Assembly: GCA_027489105.1 (NCBI GenBank)
Contig: JAIYAJ010000375.1
Span: 1-14,032 of the forward strand
Reading direction: 5' to 3'
Length of the DNA: 14,032 bases
Source: Zymomonas sp.
GTDB lineage: Bacteria; Pseudomonadota; Alphaproteobacteria; Sphingomonadales; Sphingomonadaceae
The notes under the pieces are model-generated. The model saw only the letters and a list, made by a program, of their open reading frames with translations. It did no database searches and had not been told where the DNA came from. This document shows positions 1-6,387 of this stretch, piece by piece. The stretch's first letter is position 1. The number at the start of each line of letters is the position of its first letter. Made by a program: the position numbers and the translations under genes.

Positions 1-1556
1 ATGAGGCCACCGCCGGCATGAAGGCCGGCGACGTGCTGCCCGGCGAGGTGGCGTTCAAGCTCTATGACACCTTCGGCTTCCCCTATGACCTGACCGAGGA
101 CGCCCTGCGCGCGCAGGACCTGTCGGTCGATCGCAGCGGCTTCGACAGCTCCATGGCCGAGCAGAAGGCGGCAGCCCGCGCCGCGTGGAAGGGCTCGGGC
201 GAAAAGGCCTCCGACGAGATCTGGTTCGATATCGCCGAAGAGTTCGGCGGCACCGAGTTCACCGGCTATGTCAGCGAGGAAGGCGACGGCCAGTTGCTCG
301 CGATCGTGAAGGACGGGCAGCGCACGGACAAGGCGACTGCCGGCGACGAGGTCGTGCTGATCACCAACCAGACGCCCTTCTACGGCGAGAGCGGCGGCCA
401 GATGGGCGACGCCGGCACGATCACCGGCGACGATGGTCTGGAGATCGCGGTCGAGGACACCGCCAAGCCGCTCGGTCGCCTGCACGCGCATCGCGGCCGG
501 ATCCTGTCCGGCAGCGTCAAGGTCGGCGCTGCACTGCACCTGTCGGTCGACGGCGAGCGTCGTGCGCGCATCCGTGCCAACCACTCGGCGACCCATTTGC
601 TGCACGCAGCACTCCGCAACCGGCTCGGCGGCCATGTCACCCAGAAGGGCAGCCTGGTCGCCGCCGACCGCCTGCGCTTCGACTTCTCGCACCCCAAGGC
701 GTTGACCCCCGAGGACATCGCTGCGGTCGAGGCCGAGGTGAACCGCCACATTCGCGAGAATGAAAAGGTCACCACCCGGTTGATGACCCCCGACGCGGCG
801 ATCGAGGCCGGCGCTATGGCGCTGTTCGGCGAGAAATATGGCGATGAGGTTCGCGTCCTGTCGATGGGCGCGCTGGGCGCCGACACGCCCGGCAAGAATT
901 ACTCGGTCGAACTGTGCGGTGGTACCCATGTGTCGGCGCTTGGCGACATCGCGCTGTTCAAGATCGTTGGCGAGAGCGCGGTGTCGAGCGGGGTCCGCCG
1001 CATCGAAGCGCTGACCGCCGAGGGCGCACGCCAGTGGTTCACCCAGCGCGACGAGAAGCTGAAGGAGGCTGCGGCCGCGCTCAAGACCTCGCCCGACGAG
1101 GTTCCGGCGCGCATTGCCGCACTGGTGGAAGAGCGCCGCCGGCTCGAACGCGAACTGGCCGACGCCAAGAAGGCGCTGGCGCTGGGCGGCGGCGGCAAGG
1201 CCGAGGCTGCAGGCCCGGAGACGGTCGGTGGCGTCGCCTTCCTTGCGCAGCATGTCGAAGGGCTCGACCCCAAGGGCCTGCGCGGGCTGGTCGACGATGC
1301 CAAGGCGAGCCTCGGCTCGGGCGTGTCGATGATCGTGGCCGTCAACGAGGGCCGCGCGAGCGTCGCCGCCGGGGTGACCCCCGATCTGGTCGAGCGGGTG
1401 AGTGCGGTCGATCTCGTCAAGACTGCGGTGGCGGCGCTGGGCGGGCAGGGCGGCGGCGGCCGGCCCGACATGGCCCAGGGCGGCGGTCCGGACGGGGCGC
1501 GTGCGGCAGAGGCGATCGACGCGGTCCGCGCGCAGCTGGCGCAGCTTTCCGCCTGA
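1..1556 (+). CDS. alaS: Alanyl-tRNA synthetase, C-terminal part (5'-truncated by window)
   Basis: Class II aminoacyl-tRNA synthetase that charges tRNA-Ala in the cytoplasm and hydrolyses mischarged Ser/Gly-tRNA-Ala. The reading frame is already open at the left edge (first full codon at base 3), so about 517 C-terminal codons of a protein usually near 870-890 residues are present and the catalytic core lies upstream. Seen directly: the end of the tRNA-recognition region (KLYDTFGFPYDLT), the editing-domain zinc motif HSATH (582-596) with its partner CGGTH (915-929), a charged helical linker (about 1060-1190), and the C-Ala domain with the glycine-rich GGGGRPDMAQGGG stretch near the end. The ATG at 18 is internal, not a start. 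It is a housekeeping gene unrelated to the B12 genes that follow on the same strand. No clear terminator is visible after its TGA. Confidence 0.97.
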   Translation, partial: EATAGMKAGDVLPGEVAFKLYDTFGFPYDLTEDALRAQDLSVDRSGFDSSMAEQKAAARAAWKGSGEKASDEIWFDIAEEFGGTEFTGYVSEEGDGQLLAIVKDGQRTDKATAGDEVVLITNQTPFYGESGGQMGDAGTITGDDGLEIAVEDTAKPLGRLHAHRGRILSGSVKVGAALHLSVDGERRARIRANHSATHLLHAALRNRLGGHVTQKGSLVAADRLRFDFSHPKALTPEDIAAVEAEVNRHIRENEKVTTRLMTPDAAIEAGAMALFGEKYGDEVRVLSMGALGADTPGKNYSVELCGGTHVSALGDIALFKIVGESAVSSGVRRIEALTAEGARQWFTQRDEKLKEAAAALKTSPDEVPARIAALVEERRRLERELADAKKALALGGGGKAEAAGPETVGGVAFLAQHVEGLDPKGLRGLVDDAKASLGSGVSMIVAVNEGRASVAAGVTPDLVERVSAVDLVKTAVAALGGQGGGGRPDMAQGGGPDGARAAEAIDAVRAQLAQLSA

Positions 1557-1576
1557 TTTCCAGATCGACGCTCCGG

Positions 1577-1605
1577 CTTGGCAGGCGCGTCCCCATCTCC
1601 TATGA
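1577..1605 (+). promoter_or_regulatory. Possible promoter for riboswitch 1 transcript
   Basis: CTTGGC (1577-1582) and CTATGA (1600-1605) are separated by 17 bases and lie between the alaS stop and the first riboswitch, which is where a promoter is expected. Both boxes are only weak matches to the housekeeping sigma consensus. Transcription by read-through from alaS is an alternative. Confidence 0.25.
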
Positions 1606-1639
1606 GGCTTGGGAACCCGGCGCCCTGCGTCGGGCTCGA

Positions 1640-1850
1640 CAGATCGCGCCGGTGCCCGAAAGGGCTTAAAATGGGAACGCGGTGAGGAAGGCTTCCTTCC
1701 GAATCCGAGGCTGTCCCTGCAACTGTAAGCGGCGAGCGCGATGTGCAGCGCGTCTTCTCCTGGAAGGCGCAGGCCACTGGATGCCGCAAGGCGACTGGGA
1801 AGGCCGCGCATCGTGCCGTGACCCGTGAGCCAGGAGACCTGCCGGCGCTC
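1640..1850 (+). ncRNA. Cobalamin riboswitch 1 (upstream of cobO)
   Basis: AdoCbl-type riboswitch aptamer. The conserved blocks occur in the family order: GGGAACGCGGTG (about 1673-1684), the CCTGCAACTGTAAGCGG core (from about 1716), a CCACTGG element, and the B12 box AGCCAGGAGACCTGCC (1828-1843). A closing P1 helix can be drawn exactly: GCGCCGG at 1646-1652 pairs with CCGGCGC at 1842-1848. Ligand binding is expected to lower expression of the genes that follow, here cobO and bluB. The core and B12 box are nearly identical to riboswitch 2 in this window, while the peripheral stems differ. No oligo-U terminator follows at once, so control may act on translation or through a more distant structure in the leader. 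Confidence 0.93.
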
Positions 1851-2128
1851 GGTCGCTCTTGCCTGGTCCAGGGGATGGCCACGGCACGGTTTTCTCTCCG
1901 TCTGAGCGACGAAGCAGTGCGGCAGGGGCCGCGCGGCCGATCTTCCGTGGGCGCGTGCGCCTGCCCGGGGAAGACGGCCGGTCGTCGCGCGCCGGCTTTC
2001 GTCGGCCAACGATGCTCGCCCCCGCCGATCGTCGTCGGCGCATGGGGAATGAGCATGACCGAATCCGCCTATCATCCGATGTCCGCTTCGCCGGACGAAG
2101 CTTCCTCCGCTTGCCGGGAGGTTGTCGC
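1851..2128 (+). other. Long cobO leader, no convincing protein gene
   Basis: About 280 bases separate the riboswitch from cobO. One hairpin (GCCGG 1977-1981 with CCGGC 1992-1996) is followed by only TTTC, so it is a poor terminator. A second (CGCCGA 2023-2028 with TCGGCG 2035-2040) lies next to an ATG at 2042. The cobO Shine-Dalgarno GGGAGG (2116-2121) can be masked, because CCTCC at 2104-2108 pairs with GGAGG at 2117-2121 across an 8-base loop. A 25-codon ORF (ATG 2055, TGA 2130-2132) overlaps the cobO start by ATGA and has only a weak GGGGAA ahead of it. A ribosome translating it would cross and open the hairpin. The same frame stays open back to 1743, but its third-position composition is less GC-biased than the real genes and the peptide resembles nothing I know. 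Confidence 0.4.
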
Positions 2129-2737
2129 ATGAAGACCCGCACCGACGAGGAGCATAAGGAGAAGATGGTCAAGCTTCAGGCGGCCCAGGCGCGCAAGATC
2201 GCGACCAAGACCGTCGAGAAGGGGCTGATCATCGTCCACACCGGCACCGGCAAGGGCAAGACCTCCGCCGCACTCGGCATGGTCATCCGCGCGATCGGCC
2301 ACGGCATGAAGGTCGGCGTGATCCAGTTCGTGAAGGGCGCGATGGACAGCGGGGAGAAGGTCGTGTTCGACCAGTTCCCACACCTCGTCGAGTTCAAGCC
2401 GATGGGCGAGGGCTTCACCTGGGACACGCAGGACCGGTCGCGCGACATCGCGGTCACGCGCACGGCCTGGGAAGAGGTCAAGCGCATGATCGCCGATCCC
2501 AGCTATCGGCTCGTGCTGGCGGACGAACTGAACATCGTGCTGCGCTATGGCTATCTGCCGGTCGAGGAAGTGCTCGAGGTACTGCGGACGAAGCCGCCGA
2601 TGACCCATGTGGTCGTGACCGGCCGCAACGCGCCGCAGGAACTGATCGACATGGCGGATCTCGTTACCGACATGGGCTCGATCAAGCACCCCTTTCGCGA
2701 TCAGAACGTCCGCGCCCAGCCCGGCATAGAATATTGA
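2129..2737 (+). CDS. cobO: Cob(I)yrinic acid a,c-diamide adenosyltransferase (CobO/BtuR type)
   Basis: Transfers the 5'-deoxyadenosyl group from ATP to the reduced cobalt of corrinoids in the cytoplasm, giving the adenosylated forms used by later assembly enzymes. The protein is 202 residues, normal for CobO. It has the CobO-type basic/charged N-terminus (MKTRTDEEHKEKM), a P-loop GTGKGKTS at residues 39-46, VGVIQFVKGAMDSGE, LADELNIVLRYGYL and the VVTGRNAPQELIDMADLVTDM block near the C-terminus. Start chosen at ATG 2129 because GGGAGG (2116-2121) sits 7 bases upstream and the protein begins like other CobO proteins. The frame is open further upstream (to 1859), but that part lies over the riboswitch leader and has no family similarity. 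It lies under riboswitch 1, and its stop is two bases before the bluB ATG, so the two form one unit. Confidence 0.95.
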   Translation: MKTRTDEEHKEKMVKLQAAQARKIATKTVEKGLIIVHTGTGKGKTSAALGMVIRAIGHGMKVGVIQFVKGAMDSGEKVVFDQFPHLVEFKPMGEGFTWDTQDRSRDIAVTRTAWEEVKRMIADPSYRLVLADELNIVLRYGYLPVEEVLEVLRTKPPMTHVVVTGRNAPQELIDMADLVTDMGSIKHPFRDQNVRAQPGIEY

Positions 2738-2739
2738 CC

Positions 2740-3378
2740 ATGCCGATGTCGTGCCCGCCGGACCTGCCGGGGGCGCTGGAGGAACTGCTGCTCTGGCGTC
2801 GCGATGTCCGGCACTTTCGCGGCGATCCGCTCGACGAGGCGCTGGTCGGGGATCTGCTGCGCATCGCCCAGCTGGCGCCCTCGGTCGGCAATGCCCAGCC
2901 ATGGCGCTACGTCCGCATCCGCAGCACGGCTCTCCGTGCGGCGCTTGCGACCCATGCCGACGAGCAGGTCCGGGCGGCGGGCGATCGGTACAGCGATCCC
3001 CGCCTGCGGGGGCGTTATGACGCGCTCAAGCTGCACGGGCTGCGCGAAGCTCCGGAGATCGTGGCGGTCTTCTGCGACGAAGACGGACCCCGCGGCCGTG
3101 GGCTCGGGGCTGCGACCATGCCCGAAGCGCTGCGCTATTCGGTCGTGCTGTCGATCCACACGCTCTGGCTTGCCGCGCGGGCCCGCGGGATCGGACTGGG
3201 TTGGGTGTCGGTCGTGCGGCCGGACCATGTGGCGACACTGCTCGGGGCCGAGCCGTCCTGGCGCTTTGTCGCTTTGCTGTGCCTCGGACAAGCCGAGCGT
3301 GAAGATGATCTCCCTGAACTGCAGCGACGCGGTTGGCAGGCGCGGGTGCCGTGGCAGGAGAATGTCAGTGTGCTGTGA
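2740..3378 (+). CDS. bluB: 5,6-dimethylbenzimidazole synthase
   Basis: BluB belongs to the nitroreductase-like flavoproteins and fragments FMNH2 with O2 to make 5,6-dimethylbenzimidazole, the lower axial ligand of cobalamin. At 212 residues it has the BluB-specific blocks: LLWRRDVRHFR near the N-terminus (the Asp of RRDVR, residue 22, probably equals the catalytic Asp32 of the Sinorhizobium enzyme), LAPSVGNAQPWRYV, YDALKLHGLREAPEIVAVFCD, TMPEALRYSVV and IGLGWVSVV, then LCLGQAE and the terminal RRGWQ. These separate it from generic nitroreductases. Start ATG 2740 lies 2 bases after the cobO stop; a second ATG at 2746 and a TTG at 2734 are alternatives, and no good Shine-Dalgarno is visible, which suggests translational coupling to cobO. 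Its last 14 bases overlap the end of the opposing btuF-like gene. Confidence 0.95.
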   Translation: MPMSCPPDLPGALEELLLWRRDVRHFRGDPLDEALVGDLLRIAQLAPSVGNAQPWRYVRIRSTALRAALATHADEQVRAAGDRYSDPRLRGRYDALKLHGLREAPEIVAVFCDEDGPRGRGLGAATMPEALRYSVVLSIHTLWLAARARGIGLGWVSVVRPDHVATLLGAEPSWRFVALLCLGQAEREDDLPELQRRGWQARVPWQENVSVL

Positions 3379-4213
3379 TCGCAGCCGCAATCGCCCGCGT
3401 CGCGCGGACATAGTCGGGGGTGCCGCACACCGTCCAGGCCTGCGGGATGCTGATCCGGGGAATGTCGCGCAGCGCCGGATGGTGCAGCATTTCGGTCCCC
3501 TGATCGGTGATCCGGTCCGTCGCGCTCTCGACGATCAGGAAGTCCGGGTGGGCAGCCACCATCTCCTCGACGCTCAGCTGCGCCAGCGCGGGCTTGCCGA
3601 GGCGGCCGGCCAGATTGACGAGGCCTACGCGCCGCATGATGTCGTCGATCAGCGTGCCGGTACCCGTCATGAAGCCGCGGCGCTGATAATAGGCGGCGAC
3701 ACGGCCGCGCCCGGCGGACTGGATGCCGGCCAGGCCGCGCTCCATCTCGGCGATCAGCTTCTCACCCCGCTCGGGATGGCCGACCGCTTCGGCCGTTGCG
3801 CGGATCGACGTGTATATCCCGGCAAGGTCGTCGGCAGTCTCGAGATCGAGCAGCTTGTACTTCTGCGAGCGCAGCATGCGCAGCGCGGCGCTGCGGCGGG
3901 CGGGCATGCCGACCACCAGATCGGGATTGATCGTCAATATCCGTTCGGCCGAATTGTCGGCGACCGGCAGGCCGACCGCCTTACCGGCCATCGCCGACAT
4001 CTCGACGTCGGTGGCGTTGCGCGTCAGCCCCGCAATCTGGTCCCGATCGGCCAGCGCCAGCACCAGCTGGTCGGCGCACAGGTTGAGCGACACGATCCGC
4101 TTGGGCGCGCTCGCGGGGCGCGCATCGGCCATGGTGGCGGGGATCGTGGCGACGGCCAGGGTCGCAAGACCGGCGAGAAGGGCAGGGCGCAGGTGCATGG
4201 TGCCGGCGCTCAT
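3365..4213 (-). CDS. btuF: Periplasmic cobalamin-binding protein of ABC importer (BtuF-like)
   Basis: Peripla_BP_2-type substrate-binding protein, most likely carrying corrinoids to BtuCD in the periplasm. It is 282 residues with a cleavable signal peptide (basic HLRP, hydrophobic LLAGLATLAVATIPA, likely cut around ADA at residues 29-31) and no lipobox cysteine. Family blocks: KRIVSLNLCADQLVLAL (from residue 38), SAERILTINPDLVVG, a middle helix region, EEMVAAHPDFLIV and the C-terminal QAWTVCGTPDYVRAT. Start is uncertain: ATG at 4213 or ATG at 4198 (skips five residues), neither with a clear Shine-Dalgarno. The substrate is inferred from adjacent btuCD and the B12 genes, since hemin or siderophore binders share the fold. 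It is the only minus-strand gene in the window: its 3' end overlaps bluB by 14 bases, and its 5' end is 47 bases from btuC. Confidence 0.9.
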   Translation of the reverse strand: MSAGTMHLRPALLAGLATLAVATIPATMADARPASAPKRIVSLNLCADQLVLALADRDQIAGLTRNATDVEMSAMAGKAVGLPVADNSAERILTINPDLVVGMPARRSAALRMLRSQKYKLLDLETADDLAGIYTSIRATAEAVGHPERGEKLIAEMERGLAGIQSAGRGRVAAYYQRRGFMTGTGTLIDDIMRRVGLVNLAGRLGKPALAQLSVEEMVAAHPDFLIVESATDRITDQGTEMLHHPALRDIPRISIPQAWTVCGTPDYVRATRAIAAAITAH

Positions 4214-4260
4214 AGACAGAGTTTCGCGGCAGGCAAGCCGCCAGAGGCAGGAGCGCTCTT

Positions 4261-5268
4261 ATGGTAAGCGCGACCAGACAACGCCATCACCCCGCGCTGA
4301 TGCCGATTCTCTTGCTGCTGCTCCTGATGGCGGCTGTCGGTTCGATCGCGCTCGGCGCTGTGCCGATCAGCCTTGCGCGCATGGCGGCGGTGCTGATCGG
4401 CAAGGGCGATATGGTGGCGCGCATCATCCTGATCGATCTTCGACTGCCGAGAGCCCTGGTCGGGCTTGCGGTCGGAGCGATGCTGGGTCTCGCCGGGGCG
4501 GTCCTCCAGGGCTATCTGCGCAACCCGCTCGCCGAGCCCTCGGTGCTCGGCGCGTCGAACGCGGCGGCGCTCGGGGCGGTGGGTGCGATCTATTATGGCT
4601 TGTCCGAATGGAACGTCGTGCTGCTGCCGCTGATGGCGATCGGGGCGGCGCTGATCGCGCTGGCGCTGCTCGTCTTCCTGGCCGGCCATGGCGAAAGCCC
4701 GCTCACCCTGATTCTGTCGGGCATCGCGATCGCGACGCTGGCGAGTGCCGGGATCAGTCTGGCGCTCAATCTGTCGCCCAATCCCTTCGCTGCGATGGAG
4801 ATCATGACCTGGCTGCTCGGATCAGTCGAAAATCGCTCGATCGAGCATGTCTGGATCGCGCTGCCCTGCGTCGCGCTCGGCGCGTTTCTTCTGCTGCGTG
4901 ACGGTCGGGTGCTCGATGCGCTGGCGCTGGGGGAGGACGGCGCCCGCTCGCTCGGCTTCGATCTCGGGCGGAGCAGGCGTCGGCTTTTGCTGGGCGTCGC
5001 GATCGGCGTCGGCGGTGCGGTCGCCGTGTCGGGGGCGATCGGCTTCGTCGGACTGATCGTACCGCATCTGGTCCGTCCCTTTACCGACCGGAGCCCGTCG
5101 GCGACGCTGGTGCCGTCGATGATTGCGGGCGCAACGCTTTTGACCCTCGCCGACATATTGGTCCGCCTGCTACCGACGTCCAACGAACTGAAACTGGGCG
5201 TGGTGACGGCCTTTCTGGGCGTGCCGGTCTTCATCGTCCATCTTCTCCGGGAGCGCCGCGCATGGTGA
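4261..5268 (+). CDS. btuC: Cobalamin ABC transporter permease (FecCD family)
   Basis: Inner-membrane permease that works as a dimer with BtuD to import cobalamin or cobinamide. It is 335 residues and very hydrophobic, with segments consistent with the ten transmembrane helices of the family. Signature stretches are LRLPRALVGLAVGAMLGLAG (about residues 60-79), LQGYLRNPLAEPSVLG, the cytoplasmic LALGEDGARSLGFDL coupling region that contacts the ATPase, GFVGLIVPHLVR (261-272) and the terminal LGVPVFIVHLLR. ATG 4261 is supported by AGGAG (4249-4253) 7 bases upstream. The family also imports heme and siderophores; corrinoid specificity is inferred from context. It overlaps btuD by 7 bases (ATGGTGA). 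No riboswitch lies in the 47-base gap before it, so it either has its own promoter or is read from the cobO-bluB transcript across btuF. Confidence 0.93.
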   Translation: MVSATRQRHHPALMPILLLLLLMAAVGSIALGAVPISLARMAAVLIGKGDMVARIILIDLRLPRALVGLAVGAMLGLAGAVLQGYLRNPLAEPSVLGASNAAALGAVGAIYYGLSEWNVVLLPLMAIGAALIALALLVFLAGHGESPLTLILSGIAIATLASAGISLALNLSPNPFAAMEIMTWLLGSVENRSIEHVWIALPCVALGAFLLLRDGRVLDALALGEDGARSLGFDLGRSRRRLLLGVAIGVGGAVAVSGAIGFVGLIVPHLVRPFTDRSPSATLVPSMIAGATLLTLADILVRLLPTSNELKLGVVTAFLGVPVFIVHLLRERRAW

Positions 5269-6035
5269 CCATCTCTGTTCGCGATCTGGTGCTCAGACTG
5301 GGTGATCGCGCGGTCGTCGACGGCGTCAGTGCCGATCTGCAGGGTGGATCGCTGATCGGGATCATCGGACCCAATGGCGCCGGCAAGTCGACCCTCGTGC
5401 GCGGCATGCTGGGCCTGCTCGGCGCTGCGTCGGGGGAGGTGCGGATCGACGGCCGTGCGATCGCGGATATTGCGCCGTCCGATCGGGCGAAGCGTCTGGC
5501 TTATCTGCCACAGGGGCAGAATCTCCATTGGCCGCTCAGTGTCGAACGCCTCGTGGCGCTCGGCCGCTTGCCCCATATGGGCCCTCTGTCGCGCATGAGC
5601 GACGCCGACCGCGCTGCGGTGACCGAGGCGATGCAGCGGACCGAGATCGAGCATCTCGCCCAGCGCACCGTCACCGAATTGTCGGGCGGTGAGCGGGCGC
5701 GGGTGATGATGGCGCGGGCTCTCGCCGTGGGCGCAGGTGGTTTGCTGGCGGACGAACCCTTGGCAGCGTTGGACCCCGGTCATCAGATCGATATGATGGT
5801 GCTGCTCGAGCGGGAGGCGAAACAAGGCGCGCTGGTCGTCGTGGTGCTCCACGACTTGACGATGGCGGCTCGCCATTGCGGTCGGCTGCTGCTGATGAAT
5901 CACGGAAAGCTGGTTGCCGATGGGCCGCCAGAACTTGTAATGACTTCGAGAAACCTCTCGGAAGTCTATGGAATTAAAGCGTATACGAACGAGACGGACG
6001 GAGTCCGATCCGTCGTTACGGCAGGACGTGGATAG
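5262..6035 (+). CDS. btuD: Cobalamin ABC transporter ATP-binding protein
   Basis: Cytoplasmic ATPase that powers BtuC. It is 257 residues with a full set of ABC motifs: Walker A GPNGAGKST (36-44), Q-loop in LAYLPQGQNLHWPLSV, signature LSGGE (140-144), Walker B ending at Asp164-Glu165 (LLADEP), D-loop AALD and switch His197 (VLHDLTMA). The PLSVERLVALGR stretch after the Q-loop is typical of the FepC/BtuD group. Start ATG 5262 overlaps the btuC stop. The last roughly 35 codons differ from the rest: AT-rich, with codons rare in this window (AGA, GTA, ATT, AAA, GGA), just ahead of the promoter and riboswitch of btuB. All catalytic residues are intact, so the gene looks functional. Confidence 0.94.
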   Translation: MVTISVRDLVLRLGDRAVVDGVSADLQGGSLIGIIGPNGAGKSTLVRGMLGLLGAASGEVRIDGRAIADIAPSDRAKRLAYLPQGQNLHWPLSVERLVALGRLPHMGPLSRMSDADRAAVTEAMQRTEIEHLAQRTVTELSGGERARVMMARALAVGAGGLLADEPLAALDPGHQIDMMVLLEREAKQGALVVVVLHDLTMAARHCGRLLLMNHGKLVADGPPELVMTSRNLSEVYGIKAYTNETDGVRSVVTAGRG

Positions 6036-6039
6036 ACGA

Positions 6040-6069
6040 TTGACGCCCGCTGCCGCACTGCGGTAACGA
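6040..6069 (+). promoter_or_regulatory. Likely promoter for riboswitch 2/btuB transcript
   Basis: TTGACG at 6040-6045 matches the alphaproteobacterial -35 consensus well. After 18 bases comes TAACGA (6064-6069), a weaker -10. Transcription would start near 6076, exactly where the riboswitch P1 stem begins (6077). It lies directly after the btuD stop (6035), so btuB probably has its own promoter. Confidence 0.5.
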
Positions 6070-6076
6070 CCCGGTT

Positions 6077-6248
6077 GCGACAGGTTCCCCGGAGACGGGG
6101 ATGAAAAGGGAACGGGGTTCGAGACCCCGGCTGCCCCTGCAACTGTGAGCGGCGAGCCATCGGGCCACATGCCATTGGGATCTTTGCGATCCTGAGAAGG
6201 CGGCACGAACACGGCGTTGACCCGCAAGCCAGGAGACCTGCCCGTCGC
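6077..6248 (+). ncRNA. Cobalamin riboswitch 2 (upstream of btuB)
   Basis: Second AdoCbl-type riboswitch. Conserved blocks in order: AAAAGGGAACGGGG (about 6105-6116), the GGCTGCCCCTGCAACTGTG core (about 6129-6147) followed by AGCGGCGAGC, a CCATTGGG element, and the B12 box AGCCAGGAGACCTGCC (6227-6242). The closing stem is visible: GCGAC at 6077-6081 pairs with GTCGC at 6244-6248, with AGGT/ACCT inside it. Compared with riboswitch 1, the region between GGGAA and the GGCTG core is shortened to one small hairpin (CGGGG/CCCCG). Binding of coenzyme B12 should reduce btuB expression, the classic arrangement for outer-membrane corrinoid receptors. Confidence 0.94.
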
Positions 6249-6387
6249 GGTCGTCCTTCGCGCGGACAGGGTGTGCCGAGCGGACGGGGGTAAACCCGAG
6301 AGACGACATGTCTGGACCGTGCTTTGCGCGGGGATATGTCGTGCCTTCTTGGCCCGGTTATCCCCCTGCGGGTGCGGCTCCTTCGTC
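6249..6387 (+). other. btuB leader downstream of riboswitch 2
   Basis: This stretch between the aptamer and btuB should hold the expression platform. A 7-bp inverted repeat (ACGACAT 6303-6309 with ATGTCGT 6336-6342) can form a stem-loop; there is no oligo-U run after it. A 33-codon ORF (ATG 6308, TGA 6407-6409) opens within the stem and overlaps the beginning of btuB, but has only a weak GAGAG ahead of it and a proline/glycine-rich product that I do not recognise. No Shine-Dalgarno is obvious before the btuB ATG. Confidence 0.35.

Noticed and set aside
899..2056. 385-codon open frame on the minus strand
   Set aside because: Antisense to alaS and riboswitch 1. It is low-complexity Ser/Arg/Pro with the same riboswitch-antisense peptide (SPLTVAG) and no recognisable domain.
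1859..2128. N-terminal extension of cobO in the same frame
   Set aside because: The extension starts at the end of the riboswitch region, has no family similarity, and a good ribosome site marks ATG 2129.
4214..4260. Possible third cobalamin riboswitch between btuF and btuC
   Set aside because: Only 47 bases and no B12 box or CAACTGT core on either strand. It holds just a small GCGGC/GCCGC stem (4226-4241) and the btuC ribosome site.
2804..4267. 487-codon plus-strand frame spanning bluB and the btuF region
   Set aside because: It is in the wrong frame of bluB and antisense to btuF, both of which have clear family motifs. Long stop-free frames are expected at this GC content.
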